Source: CAG-390 sp045644325 (GTDB lineage Bacteria > Bacillota > Clostridia > Oscillospirales > CAG-272). Taken from it: 64,000 nucleotides of DNA. The position numbers and the translations under genes were made by a program. The stretch spans positions 1-64,000 of the forward strand of contig JAZRGT010000010.1 in assembly GCA_045644325.1 (NCBI GenBank), written 5' to 3'. The notes under the pieces were generated by a model, which saw only the letters and a program-made list of their open reading frames with translations, had not been told where the DNA came from and made no database searches. Each line of letters starts with the position of its first letter. Within the stretch, counting starts at the first letter, position 1. Below are positions 25,312 through 34,342 of the stretch, in pieces.

Positions 25312-26469
25312 TCAATTATTACGTGATAAATACTCTTTCGCCATGGATGCGGCAGTATTCACCGATTCCAATATGGATTCAAGCGTTACGCATTCCGAAA
25401 CGTTTTTCATTTCAGCACAAACGTATTCAAGCGTATCAAAAATATCAACGAATTTGATTTCATTCCTTAAGAATTTGTCAACCGCAACTTCATTAGCGGA
25501 ATGTAAAACGGCAGAAGCAGCGCCGCCAAGCTTCAAGGATTCGCGCGCAAGCTTAAGCGGAACAAAAGTATCAAGATCAGGCTCTGCAAACGTCATACTT
25601 GCAATTTTGGCAAGATTCAAGCGCGGAATAACCGCATCAAATCTATGAGGCATTTCAATAGCGTACTGAACGCAGAGCCTCATATCAGGCACCGAAAGCT
25701 GAGCAATAACGGAATTATCGCAATACTCAACCATCGAGTGAATAATACTTTCACGGTGGATAATTACATCGATCTTGTCCCCCGGAACATCAAATAGATG
25801 AGAAGCCTCAATTACTTCAAATCCCTTGTTCATCAAAGTTGCGCTATCGATAGTGATCTTTGCACCCATTTTCCAAGTAGGGTGCGCAAGTGCCTGTTCG
25901 CGAGTAATATTCAAAAGCTCGTTACGTTTTCTGCCGAAGAAGGGACCTCCGGAAGCGGTTATGATCAAACTTTTGATCTCACTGTCACTTCCGCCGCGCA
26001 GACATTGAGCGATAGCGCAATGCTCACTGTCAACCGGGGTAACTCTGACATTCTTCTCTCTTGCGCGATCCATAACTATCTTGCCCGCAATAACGAGAGA
26101 CTCCTTATTAGCCAAAGCGAGATCCTTGCCTGAATCGACAACCGCAAGCGTGGGTAAAAGACCTGCCGTGCCAATAATCGAATTGACCGCCAAGTCAGCT
26201 TCAGTATCTGCAATCATTTGGCAAATACCGTCGTGTCCCGAATAAATCCGCACGGGAAGGTCCCGTGTTCTGAGCTTCAATTCTGCCGCTGCGGCGATAT
26301 CAGTCATAGCCGCTGCTTTGGCTCCGAATTCGCGGATTTGTTCTTCTACTTTAATAAAATTATTATTTGCACAAAGTGCACGGACATCATAATTCTGTGC
26401 CCGTGCAACATCTGCGGCTTGAAGTCCTACCGAACCGGTCGAACCAAGCAACATAATTGATTTTTTCAT
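25312..26469 (-). CDS. dxr: 1-deoxy-D-xylulose-5-phosphate reductoisomerase
   Basis: First committed enzyme of the MEP pathway, using NADPH and a divalent metal to make methylerythritol 4-phosphate. The 385-residue length is typical. An NADPH-binding loop LGSTGSVGLQAADVAR lies at residues 8-23, the metal-binding PVDSEHCAIAQC near 146, the flexible-loop SGGPFFGR near 174 and HPTWKMGAKITIDSATLMNKG near 195. It is 15 bases downstream of cdsA and 11 bases upstream of rseP, clearly one operon. Confidence 0.97.
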   Translation of the reverse strand: MKKSIMLLGSTGSVGLQAADVARAQNYDVRALCANNNFIKVEEQIREFGAKAAAMTDIAAAAELKLRTRDLPVRIYSGHDGICQMIADTEADLAVNSIIGTAGLLPTLAVVDSGKDLALANKESLVIAGKIVMDRAREKNVRVTPVDSEHCAIAQCLRGGSDSEIKSLIITASGGPFFGRKRNELLNITREQALAHPTWKMGAKITIDSATLMNKGFEVIEASHLFDVPGDKIDVIIHRESIIHSMVEYCDNSVIAQLSVPDMRLCVQYAIEMPHRFDAVIPRLNLAKIASMTFAEPDLDTFVPLKLARESLKLGGAASAVLHSANEVAVDKFLRNEIKFVDIFDTLEYVCAEMKNVSECVTLESILESVNTAASMAKEYLSRNN

Positions 26470-26484
26470 TTATACTTCTCGTAA

Positions 26485-27309
26485 TTAAAATATATTTGTT
26501 ACTGAAATAAACAGTAATAGCACTAAAGAAACAGAGATCACGGAGTCAAATCTATCAAGCACTCCGCCGTGTCCCGGCATTATACTTCCGAAATCCTTGA
26601 TACCGGATGCTCTCTTGATGGCAGAAAATAGTAAATCTCCGATTACCGCCACAATTCCGCAAACAAGACCGCATACGCCGATCATAAAGTATGAAGTGAT
26701 TTCAAAGTTGAAACCAATCTCAAGCAGTTTTGCATATAGCAGAAAAGCGGCAATACAAAAGATAACTCCGCCAACGGCCCCCTCGACAGTTTTCTTGGGA
26801 CTGACCGAAGGTAAAAGCTTATGCTTGCCAAACAGCATACCGCAGATCAAAGCACAAGAATCAGTTACCCAAGCGGCAGCAAAAGCAAAGAACATTATCT
26901 GCCACGAGCCGTTTTCGGATACGTCAGCAAGAAGCACCAGTGCTGTGAATCCTGCCGTCGCATACAATGCAATGAACCACGTCGATATTACCTTACTTAA
27001 TTCAGGTTTATCCTTCATAAACGTATATACCGTCATAACAACAAAGGATAATACGAAAATTATCGGGAATATCAGCTTATAAAACAGTGCAAGCGAAAGG
27101 TATCTCGCGAGGATGGGAAAGAGCGAGATAGAATACATAGTGATCGATAAAACTACATTGCTCTTCAGACCGTTACACTTCAGCATTTCATATACCGATG
27201 CTAAAGATAGAAAAACGGTAAGCGCAATAAACAGCGGTGTTGACGAAAAATAAATGCACGGCAGTATAATTAACAAAAATACTACCGAAGATATTGTTCT
27301 TACTAACAT
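26485..27309 (-). CDS. cdsA: Phosphatidate cytidylyltransferase
   Basis: Integral membrane enzyme that makes CDP-diacylglycerol from phosphatidic acid and CTP, the branch point of phospholipid synthesis. The 274-residue protein has about seven or eight transmembrane segments. The cytoplasmic SPKKTVEGAVGG near 173 and the C-terminal family signature KDFGSIMPGHGGVLDRFDS near 238-256 are clear. It lies 5 bases after uppS and before dxr, in the conserved frr-uppS-cdsA order. Confidence 0.96.
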   Translation of the reverse strand: MLVRTISSVVFLLIILPCIYFSSTPLFIALTVFLSLASVYEMLKCNGLKSNVVLSITMYSISLFPILARYLSLALFYKLIFPIIFVLSFVVMTVYTFMKDKPELSKVISTWFIALYATAGFTALVLLADVSENGSWQIMFFAFAAAWVTDSCALICGMLFGKHKLLPSVSPKKTVEGAVGGVIFCIAAFLLYAKLLEIGFNFEITSYFMIGVCGLVCGIVAVIGDLLFSAIKRASGIKDFGSIMPGHGGVLDRFDSVISVSLVLLLFISVTNIF

Positions 27310-27314
27310 GTCAT

Positions 27315-28013
27315 TTATACCTTACCATATCTTCTTTGCCGATTATAGAACGCCTTGACAGCCTCGTCTATGTCGTCCTGTGACATATCCGGCCACAGGG
27401 TATCGGTAAAATAGAACTCAGAATATGCAGATTGCCACATCAAAAAATTGGACAAGCGCATTTCTCCTGCAGTCCTTACGATCAGATCAGGATCGGGAAT
27501 ACCCGCAGTATAAAGCTCGGAGGCTATATCCTCTGCAGTAATATTAATCTTTCCCGATGCAATAAGTTTATTACAAGCGCTGACAATCTCGTCCTTGCCA
27601 CCGTAATTGATCGCCAGACAAAGAGTCAGAGCATTATCTTTTGTCTCTTCCTCGAGCATTCTCGCCTTTTCAGCGAGAGATGGCTCAAGCCCTGAGATAT
27701 CACCGATGAACTTCATGCGAATATCGTACTCTTTTGCAGACTTCTCGCACTCGTCAAGATATTTGTCAAGTAGCTTCATAATGGACTGAACTTCCTTTTC
27801 GGGCCTTGACCAATTCTCGGTAGAAAATGCATATACGGTTACGTATTTGATTCCAATATCGCCGCAATAACGCACAATCCGCCTGAAAGCTTCAGCACCG
27901 TAACGGTGGCCGAAACGGCGCGGCATACCGCGTCTTTCGGCCCATCTGCCGTTACCGTCCATTATAAAAGCAATGTGTTTTAAACGTTCGTCAACCTTTA
28001 AGTTATCCGACAT
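27315..28013 (-). CDS. uppS: Isoprenyl transferase (undecaprenyl diphosphate synthase)
   Basis: cis-Prenyltransferase that builds undecaprenyl diphosphate, the lipid carrier for cell-wall precursors. In the 232-residue protein the diphosphate-binding IMDGNGRWAERRG lies at 17-29. HRYGAEAFRRIV follows, then YAFSTENWSRP near 71, NYGGKDEIV near 155 and PDLIVRTAGEMRLSNF near 190-205. Its substrate is supplied by the pathway of dxr and ispG in the same operon. It is followed within 5 bases by cdsA. Confidence 0.96.
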   Translation of the reverse strand: MSDNLKVDERLKHIAFIMDGNGRWAERRGMPRRFGHRYGAEAFRRIVRYCGDIGIKYVTVYAFSTENWSRPEKEVQSIMKLLDKYLDECEKSAKEYDIRMKFIGDISGLEPSLAEKARMLEEETKDNALTLCLAINYGGKDEIVSACNKLIASGKINITAEDIASELYTAGIPDPDLIVRTAGEMRLSNFLMWQSAYSEFYFTDTLWPDMSQDDIDEAVKAFYNRQRRYGKV

Positions 28014-28040
28014 TGTTTTTAAATATACTGTATCGCGAAG

Positions 28041-28595
28041 TTAGATAGCCATAACTTCCTTGGTCTTCTTTGCAGTTACATCGTCAACGATCTTGATGTA
28101 CTTATCGGTAAGATCCTGTACGGACTTTTCAGATGTTTTCTGTTCGTCCTCGGTCATCTCGCCGTCTTTCTTCATCTTCTTGCACTTGTCAAGTGCATCG
28201 CGTCTGATGTTTCTCACAGCAACCTTAGCGTTTTCGCCTTCCTTCTGAACCTGCTTAACGAGCTCTTTACGGCGCTCCTCAGTAGGCTGAGGGAATACGA
28301 GTCTGATAACACGGCCGTCGTTTGCAGGAGTGATACCAATATCAGAAGCGAGAATTGCCTTTTCCATAGCCTTGAGTGTGGACATATCATAGGGGGTGAT
28401 GGTAACAGTCTTGGAATCGGTAGCCTTTACGTCTGCCATAGTATTGATGGGAGTGGGGGCGCCGTAGTATTCAAAGCTGATACCGCTTACGAGCATCGGA
28501 TTAGCCCTGCCTGCTCTGATGAGGGAGAGGGCGTTTTCATAAGAGTCAATAGACTTCTTCATTTTTTCTTCATAGGATTTGCAATCGAGTTTCAT
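28041..28595 (-). CDS. frr: Ribosome recycling factor
   Basis: Splits the post-termination ribosome together with EF-G. The 184-residue protein shows the family pattern of a three-helix bundle: SLIRAGRANPMLVSGISFEYYGAPTPIN near 24-51, VTITPYDMSTLKAMEKAIL near 68 and IRLVFPQPTEERRKELVKQV near 105. GGAGG lies upstream of the ATG. It lies between pyrH and uppS, as in most Firmicutes. Confidence 0.97.
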   Translation of the reverse strand: MKLDCKSYEEKMKKSIDSYENALSLIRAGRANPMLVSGISFEYYGAPTPINTMADVKATDSKTVTITPYDMSTLKAMEKAILASDIGITPANDGRVIRLVFPQPTEERRKELVKQVQKEGENAKVAVRNIRRDALDKCKKMKKDGEMTEDEQKTSEKSVQDLTDKYIKIVDDVTAKKTKEVMAI

Positions 28596-28625
28596 TTGTA
28601 TATCCTCCGTTTTATGTAATAAATT

Positions 28626-29333
28626 TTATTTAACGATTTTAGTTCCGCGGGATTCTCCGCGAATAGCTTTAACGATATCTTCGGTATTCGAAAGTTGGAA
28701 AGCAAACGCGTCGGGACCGAACTCTGAACCAAGCGCGGAAGCCGCGAGATCTATTCCCTTCAGATTTCGAGAAATCATTTCAGAATAGCTGATTTCCTCA
28801 AAGAATATCGCATTGCTGTCTTTCTTAGGATCGCGATCATATATTCCGTCGATATTTTTAGCCAGAAGGAAAACATCCGCATTAATCTCATTCGCCCTGA
28901 GAATACCAGCTGTATCGGTGGAAAAATATGGATTACCCGTTCCTCCGCCAAAGAAAACGATCTTACCCGCTTTCAATGCCTCTCTTGCGGTATCTGCGGA
29001 ATATCTTCTTGCATAAGGCTCCATAAAAGTCGAAGTCATTACAACAGCATCGCCCCCCGCCTTGATAACAGCATCTTTAGCAGCGAGGGCGTTGATTACT
29101 GTACCGAGCATACCCATACTGTCTGCAGTAGATCGGTCCATATCGCCACTGCTTCTTCCTCGCCAAATGTTACCTGCGCCAATAATTACTCCTATCTCGA
29201 CACCGTCCTTTGCGAGAGCCACAAGAGTCTTGGCGATATCCTCAAGAAAATCAAAATTGATGATTGAACCGTCTCCGGAAATGGCTTCGCCGGAAAGCTT
29301 AAGTAAAACACGCTTATATCTATAGTCCGACAT
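28626..29333 (-). CDS. pyrH: UMP kinase
   Basis: Hexameric amino-acid-kinase-fold enzyme that phosphorylates UMP to UDP. The 235 residues fit the bacterial family. Visible signatures are LLKLSGEAISG at 7-17, IGVIIGAGNIWRG near 47-59, RSTADSMGMLGTVINALA near 68 and GGGTGNPYFSTDTA near 132-145. It is the first gene after the tsf terminator and has its own consensus-like promoter, so pyrH starts the frr-uppS-cdsA-dxr-rseP-ispG-polC transcript. Confidence 0.97.
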   Translation of the reverse strand: MSDYRYKRVLLKLSGEAISGDGSIINFDFLEDIAKTLVALAKDGVEIGVIIGAGNIWRGRSSGDMDRSTADSMGMLGTVINALAAKDAVIKAGGDAVVMTSTFMEPYARRYSADTAREALKAGKIVFFGGGTGNPYFSTDTAGILRANEINADVFLLAKNIDGIYDRDPKKDSNAIFFEEISYSEMISRNLKGIDLAASALGSEFGPDAFAFQLSNTEDIVKAIRGESRGTKIVK

Positions 29334-29365
29334 ATCAAAATCCTTTCATATTCGCAATATATATT

Positions 29366-29394
29366 ATTTTATCTTATTTTATGCGATTTGTAAA
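29366..29394 (-). promoter_or_regulatory. sigma-A promoter of the pyrH-polC operon
   Basis: On the minus strand TTTACA, a 17-base spacer and TAAAAT, between the tsf terminator and pyrH. Confidence 0.75.
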
Positions 29395-29421
29395 GAGTAT
29401 TTTGTAAATTTCTCTAAAAAT

Positions 29422-29460
29422 TTTCAAAAAATCCCGCTTGCACGGAAATATGCAAGCGGG
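29422..29460 (-). terminator. Intrinsic terminator after tsf
   Basis: CCCGCTTGCA/TGCAAGCGGG hairpin followed on the minus strand by ATTTTTTG. It separates rpsB-tsf from the pyrH operon. Confidence 0.92.
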
Positions 29461-29469
29461 AATATGAAA

Positions 29470-30402
29470 TTAGTTGTTGCCGGTGAGCTTTGCGATCTCT
29501 TCTGCGAAGTTATCTTCTCTCTTCTCAAGGCCTTCGCCCTTCTCATAAAGAACGAAGTCAACAACCTTGATCTCGCCGCCAAGTCTCTTGCCCTCGGTCT
29601 CGAGGTACTTGCCAACAGTCATATCGTCTTCTTTGAAGAAAGACTGGTCGAGGAGGCATACGCTCTCGTAGAACTTGCCCATCTTACCGATAACGATCTT
29701 CTCAAGAATAGCATCGGGCTTGTTAGCGTTCTTAGGATCGTTCTTAAGAGCAGCAACCTGAATGTTCTTCTCTTCCTCGATTACGTTAGCGGGAACCTCT
29801 GCCTGGCAAACGTAGGTGGGAGGAGAACCTGCTGCGATCTGGAGAGCGATGTTCTTTGCAACTGCTGCGAACTCAGCGTTGTTAGCAACTGCCTCATCAG
29901 CAGTGAAACGAACAATAACGCCTGCAACACCTGCACCGTGAATGTAGGTGCTGGTGATACCCTCACGGATAACGAAACGTCGAATGGTGATCTTCTCACC
30001 GATGGTGAAGATCATTTCCTTAAGCTTAGCATCAACGGTAAGCTCGGTACCGTCGAAGTTAGCAGCAAGAAGAGCCTCGGGATTCTCGGGCTTGGTAGCA
30101 ATGATAGTACGGAGAAGTCCCTTAACGAACTCCTTGAAAGTATCGTTCTTAGCGACGAAGTCGGTCTCAGCGTTAACCTCGATCATAGCGGAAACGTTGC
30201 CATCCTTGAGAATGTCAACAACACCCTCTGCAGCGATTCTGCCTTCCTTCTTAGCAGCAACAGCAAGGCCTCTCTCACGGAGAACCTTCATAGCCTTTTC
30301 CATATCGCCCTCAGCCTCAACAAGTGCCTTCTTGCACTCCATCATACCGATACCGGTCTTAGCGCGGAGAGCTGCAACGTCCTTTGCGTTAATAGTAGCC
30401 AT
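29470..30402 (-). CDS. tsf: Translation elongation factor Ts
   Basis: Guanine nucleotide exchange factor of EF-Tu. The 310-residue protein starts with a UBA-like domain containing VAALRAKTGIGMMECKKALVEAEGD (residues 9-33). The core domain follows, with the family signature NAETDFVAKNDTFKEFV near 77-93 and the C-terminal YLETEGKRLGGEIKVVDFVLYEKGEG region. Strong codon bias. It follows rpsB by 38 bases, the universal order, and is ended by an intrinsic terminator. Confidence 0.98.
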   Translation of the reverse strand: MATINAKDVAALRAKTGIGMMECKKALVEAEGDMEKAMKVLRERGLAVAAKKEGRIAAEGVVDILKDGNVSAMIEVNAETDFVAKNDTFKEFVKGLLRTIIATKPENPEALLAANFDGTELTVDAKLKEMIFTIGEKITIRRFVIREGITSTYIHGAGVAGVIVRFTADEAVANNAEFAAVAKNIALQIAAGSPPTYVCQAEVPANVIEEEKNIQVAALKNDPKNANKPDAILEKIVIGKMGKFYESVCLLDQSFFKEDDMTVGKYLETEGKRLGGEIKVVDFVLYEKGEGLEKREDNFAEEIAKLTGNN

Positions 30403-30440
30403 TTTATTACTCCTTAAATTTTGGATTTTATAAGTTGAAA

Positions 30441-31166
30441 TTACTCAGCGTCAGCGGTCTCGGTAGCCTCAGGAGCGAGCTGCTCGCCCTGCTTGCCTTC
30501 GATAACTGCGTCTGCAAGTACGGAAGAGATAAGCTTGATAGCGCGGATAGCGTCATCATTACCGGGGATGATGTAGTCTGCATCATCGGGATCGCAGTTG
30601 GTATCAACGATAGCGATTACGGGAATGCCAAGCTTCTTAGCTTCCTTAACTGCGTTAGCTTCCTTCTTGGTGTCAACAATGAAAATAGCTGCGGGGAGCT
30701 CAGTCATAGTCTTGATACCGCCGTAGTTCTTCTCAAGGTCGATCATTTCCTTGTTAAGAGCAGCAGCTTCCTTCTTGGGGAGCATATCAAAGGTGCCGTC
30801 CTCGCTCATCTTGGTGAGGGTGTTGAGTCTGTTGATGGACTTCTTGATGGTCTTGAAGTTGGTCATCATACCGCCGGGCCAACGTACGTTAACGTAGTAC
30901 ATACCGCATCTCTCTGCCTCTTCCTTGATAGCATCGGCAGCCTGCTTCTTGGTACCAACGAAAAGGATGTTCTTGCCTGCAGCAGCAACTTCCTTAGCGT
31001 ATGCATATGCCTCGTCGATCTTGTCAACGGTCTTTGCAAGGTGAATGATGTAGAGACCGTTACGCTCGGTGTAGATGTACTCCGACATCTTGGGGTTCCA
31101 TCTTCTGGTGTGATGTCCGAAATGGACGCCTGCTTCAAGCAGCTGTTTCATGGTGATTACTGACAT
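30441..31166 (-). CDS. rpsB: 30S ribosomal protein S2
   Basis: A 241-residue ribosomal protein S2. Family signatures are MKQLLEAGVHFGHHTRRWNPKM (residues 6-27), ILFVGTKKQAADAI near 61-74, RWPGGMMTNFKTI near 94 and VIAIVDTNCDPDDADYIIPGNDDAIRAI near 186-213. The ATG at 31164-31166 is used because AAGGAGG lies 8 bases upstream; an upstream in-frame extension would put the ribosome binding site inside the gene. It has its own promoter and a structured leader, and is co-transcribed with tsf. Confidence 0.98.
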   Translation of the reverse strand: MSVITMKQLLEAGVHFGHHTRRWNPKMSEYIYTERNGLYIIHLAKTVDKIDEAYAYAKEVAAAGKNILFVGTKKQAADAIKEEAERCGMYYVNVRWPGGMMTNFKTIKKSINRLNTLTKMSEDGTFDMLPKKEAAALNKEMIDLEKNYGGIKTMTELPAAIFIVDTKKEANAVKEAKKLGIPVIAIVDTNCDPDDADYIIPGNDDAIRAIKLISSVLADAVIEGKQGEQLAPEATETADAE

Positions 31167-31179
31167 TTTAATGTCCTCC

Positions 31180-31312
31180 TTAATTTGGTTTTTCCACCGC
31201 AAGTCCTATGATAAATCCGACCTTTACGCTACGCAAAGGCACCGGGATGTTACGCGCAGAATTGCGTGTGTTATATGTTTTAACGCCGCCCACCGTGAAG
31301 TGCGGCGCAAAC
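31180..31312 (-). promoter_or_regulatory. Structured 5' leader of rpsB, possible autoregulatory element
   Basis: About 140 untranslated bases separate the promoter from rpsB. Two hairpins are visible on the transcript: CGCCGC/GCGGCG (31307-31284) and CCTTTGCG/CGTAAAGG with one G-U pair (31239-31221). Ribosomal protein S2 is known to regulate its own mRNA in other bacteria, but I do not recognise a described motif here. Confidence 0.4.
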
Positions 31313-31318
31313 AGCGAA

Positions 31319-31347
31319 ATTATACCATAAATATATTAACAATTCAA
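31319..31347 (-). promoter_or_regulatory. sigma-A promoter of rpsB-tsf
   Basis: On the minus strand TTGAAT, 17-base spacer, perfect TATAAT. Confidence 0.75.
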
Positions 31348-31379
31348 TATATTTTTTGCGAGTTTACATATTATTTACA

Positions 31380-31679
31380 TTATTTCGAATCTTTATCAAA
31401 ATATCGACTCTTTTTGTTTGTTTTAAAATAAGCATCAAATTCAGAGCTTGATATTTTAACAAGTATTGCATCCTCCCCTATGCACTCGATTCTATTCCAA
31501 GGCAAGACAATTCTGCTTTCCTTTATGAAAGAGAACATACCTCCGGTTGAAAGGATCAAAGCGCATAACTGACCACTGCAAGTGTCGACCTCGATTTCCG
31601 TAATACATCCAAGTCTTGTACCGTCACAAAGATTAATAACATCCTTTTGCCGCAACTCTGCACTTGTAATACGAGCCAT
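31380..31679 (-). CDS. YlmC/YmxH family sporulation protein (PRC-barrel)
   Basis: A 99-residue PRC-barrel protein. The conserved pattern RQKDVINLCDGTRLGCITEIEVD (residues 10-32) followed by IVLPWNRIECIGEDAILVKI (57-76) is typical of the YlmC/YmxH family found in spore-forming Firmicutes. PRC-barrel proteins mediate protein or RNA contacts, and no enzymatic residues are expected. GAGGTG lies 5 bases before the ATG. It follows the P-type-ATPase-like gene by 80 bases and precedes the rpsB promoter. Its exact job in sporulation is not established. Confidence 0.85.
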   Translation of the reverse strand: MARITSAELRQKDVINLCDGTRLGCITEIEVDTCSGQLCALILSTGGMFSFIKESRIVLPWNRIECIGEDAILVKISSSEFDAYFKTNKKSRYFDKDSK

Positions 31680-31759
31680 TCAAACACCTCAAAAACAGTT
31701 TCCTTATTAATCTATATGCTTGATGAATGACAAAAAGTATTAATAATCAAAAAATTCAA

Positions 31760-34318
31760 TCATTTAATGATTTTTCGTGAGAATTTTACAATCATAAAAA
31801 TAAAGACAACGGCTAGGATGCCGGGGATAAACAATGCAGGTAATATTTTCAATTCTATTCTTGACGCAGCCAAAGCAGCCAAAGCTGAGAAAATTTCGTC
31901 AGGAAGCCAATTCTGAACCAAAATATAAATACAATACGCAGTTACAATCAGAAAATAATAAATATTGAAACGAACTTTTCCAATCGTACTGTCAGAAGGT
32001 AACAAAAAGACTCCTATTGCAATCAATTGCGTAAATAGAGATAGGAAGAATTGAACCATCTGTGTGTTTGTTGAGAGAATAAAGCCTCCGTTTAAAAGAA
32101 TGCTTACCGTAATATGAGAGGCGAGCGCAGATAAGAAGCCGATTACTGCAAAGAGAGCAATAAGGATGCGTTCACTGTTCTTATCCAAACAATATTTAAC
32201 TTCTTTGGATTTTGAAATAGTCAAGAAAGCCGTACCGTCCGAAAGAAGACCGGAAAGCAAAATCATCAAAGCCGACATATTTTTACCGCCTGCATTGCTC
32301 AAGAAAGCCAATACGATGCCGGCGATTCTGAATATCGTAGCAAAGGTTAAGTATCGCTTAAAGAGATTTAATTTTAGAAGAGCTTGTCGGGAGTTTATGA
32401 TATTCGTTAACACATCCTTGACCCCTCCGCTCATCTTTTCGGAATCAGCAGGTCTCAGTGACAAGGAAGAGTTATATTTGATGCATTCCGAAGAAATTTC
32501 AGAGTGAGTGCCGTAAACATTAGCGGGTAATATCGCGTTTTTATCGGAAAGATCTTTAAGAACCGGCAAGACGTGCTTTCCGGCATCGGCATACCGCTTC
32601 AGCAAATCTTTAGTGCCGCTTCGTCCGAATCCGATATAAACCTTAGAATTTATAGAAGTATCAGCCAAAGACTTATAGTTTTCTGATAATTCAGAAGACA
32701 AAACGATTTCAGCCGTACTTTTAGCAATACCGCAATTCAATGCAAATTTGATAGCAGCATCGCTTTCTTTTTCCAACACCAAAACAGGAGTTATTCCATT
32801 GTTGATACAATCTGAGAAAACCGCACCATCTGTAAAAGGATACTCTTCTCCAATTGCGACCATTGCTTCAAATATCGAGATTTTTTCTTGATTGTCAAAG
32901 GATGTAAAAAGATAAACGCTCAGACCAAGTTCGGTATATCTGTTATAACAATCAAACAGAGCTTTTCTTGTTTCAGCAGAAAACCTCCAAGTACTGCCGC
33001 CTTCTGTTCGAAAATACTCACAATTCGCTGCAGCATCAATTGTGTCGGAGGTAACCAACGTAATGGAATTTATGTTGCTGTTTTTTTGAAGCTTTTGATT
33101 TCTTATCGACACAAATCTTCTTAGTGACTTGATATCCCTTACTTGTATAATTTTAGTGCGATTAGAAAGAGATTGTTCAAGCGACAAAGTAAAACGATCG
33201 AGCTCTGTAGATTTCAGTGAATCAAATCTGTATTCTTTATCCGAATAAAATACTCTTCTGACCAAATGTCTCTTGTCAACAAGAACTTCGGGACAAAGTA
33301 TAAGCAAAGTATCTGTGTCAGATATCTTCTCTGTAGCGGACAAACGAGTGATCCCGTTTTCAATCTTCCGCTTTCCCGCAAACAAAGTCTGCGAGACTAT
33401 TGCAGAAGCAGGTGCGGAAATCAATTCACCCATCGAAATTACAGAGATGGCAAGGAATATTAAAAAGGTATATAATATTCCGGTTACCTCTCCGTCATTA
33501 TTGTTTTGAGTAGCCGCAAAAATAGAGAATAAAGAAACAGGGATAACGGAAAGAAGAACGGCAAGAGAAAACCGCTTGGCAAAAGCATAGAAAGAATTCA
33601 AACAAGCGGGACGGTCCTTATCTATCGCCAAGTGGATTAACTGTTTCCTTTTTGCTGCTCTTGTATCCGAACCAATCGCCGTTACAATTGCACGTCCCTT
33701 TCCCGAAACAACAACAGAGCCGGCATAAACCATATTCTCATAAGTCCCCGAGGGGTTATTATCAGTGTAAATCGATTCGTGGTTTTTGCTGACCTGATAA
33801 TACTCTGTGTTCTCATTTTGCTTGGCATAAAACCGCTCGGCAATTAAAAGGTTATCAGATGAAATCAGTCTGGCATCAGCGGGAATAATATCACCTTTAC
33901 CGAAATAAATCAGATCGCCTACCTCAACATCTAAGGCGCTCAGACCAAGTCTGACACCGTTTTCAATTACTCGAGCCTTGGGGATAAGCATTGCATGAGA
34001 ATCGTTCATTCGCTTTTCAGAACGATACCTGATATAGCAAGAAATCGAAAATGCTATGATAATAACAGGGATTGCAATTAAAGCCTCAAAATAGAGACCG
34101 AGAAGAGCTGCGATAACATAAGTGGTGGTAAGAAGGATTAACGAAGCATCAGATGCGATCTTGCGTACAATGTTGCTTGAATCAACGGAAGGAATGAGGA
34201 AAACATCATTATTTGACTTGCGTTTTCTTTTCGAATTGATATTCGTACGTCCTGAATTAATATCAGTACCAAATTCAAGTGAAATATCGGACACTTCAGC
34301 CTTATGCCATTCAACCAT
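31760..34318 (-). CDS. P-type-ATPase-like membrane protein lacking the catalytic motifs
   Basis: An 852-residue protein with the outline of a type II P-type cation ATPase. Family resemblance is seen in the N-terminus (FGTDINSGRTN near 16-26), the actuator-domain pattern DVEVGDLIYFGKGDIIPADARLI (130-152), VVSGKGRAIVTAIGSDT (203-219) and GKRKIENGITRLSATEKI before the expected phosphorylation site. The invariant DKTGT is absent: the aligned residues, about 342-350, read CPEVLVDKR. TGES and the PEGLP-type ion site are also missing (AERFYAKQ and SAPAS instead), and GDGxND is not found. About ten transmembrane segments remain. It has no frameshift and a good GGAGG, so it is a maintained pseudoenzyme, not a decayed gene. 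It lies 24 bases after a ClpE-like gene. Confidence 0.75.
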   Translation of the reverse strand: MVEWHKAEVSDISLEFGTDINSGRTNINSKRKRKSNNDVFLIPSVDSSNIVRKIASDASLILLTTTYVIAALLGLYFEALIAIPVIIIAFSISCYIRYRSEKRMNDSHAMLIPKARVIENGVRLGLSALDVEVGDLIYFGKGDIIPADARLISSDNLLIAERFYAKQNENTEYYQVSKNHESIYTDNNPSGTYENMVYAGSVVVSGKGRAIVTAIGSDTRAAKRKQLIHLAIDKDRPACLNSFYAFAKRFSLAVLLSVIPVSLFSIFAATQNNNDGEVTGILYTFLIFLAISVISMGELISAPASAIVSQTLFAGKRKIENGITRLSATEKISDTDTLLILCPEVLVDKRHLVRRVFYSDKEYRFDSLKSTELDRFTLSLEQSLSNRTKIIQVRDIKSLRRFVSIRNQKLQKNSNINSITLVTSDTIDAAANCEYFRTEGGSTWRFSAETRKALFDCYNRYTELGLSVYLFTSFDNQEKISIFEAMVAIGEEYPFTDGAVFSDCINNGITPVLVLEKESDAAIKFALNCGIAKSTAEIVLSSELSENYKSLADTSINSKVYIGFGRSGTKDLLKRYADAGKHVLPVLKDLSDKNAILPANVYGTHSEISSECIKYNSSLSLRPADSEKMSGGVKDVLTNIINSRQALLKLNLFKRYLTFATIFRIAGIVLAFLSNAGGKNMSALMILLSGLLSDGTAFLTISKSKEVKYCLDKNSERILIALFAVIGFLSALASHITVSILLNGGFILSTNTQMVQFFLSLFTQLIAIGVFLLPSDSTIGKVRFNIYYFLIVTAYCIYILVQNWLPDEIFSALAALAASRIELKILPALFIPGILAVVFIFMIVKFSRKIIK

Positions 34319-34342
34319 TCTTACACCTCCTTAAATTAATAC

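Noticed and set aside
29464..31163. Two long open frames opposite tsf and rpsB (317 and 242 codons)
   Set aside because: Both mirror highly biased translation genes; no start signals or family resemblance.
31680..31759. CATATAGAT upstream of the YlmC-like gene as a sigma-E promoter
   Set aside because: Only the -10 part resembles the consensus and no suitable -35 is at the right distance.
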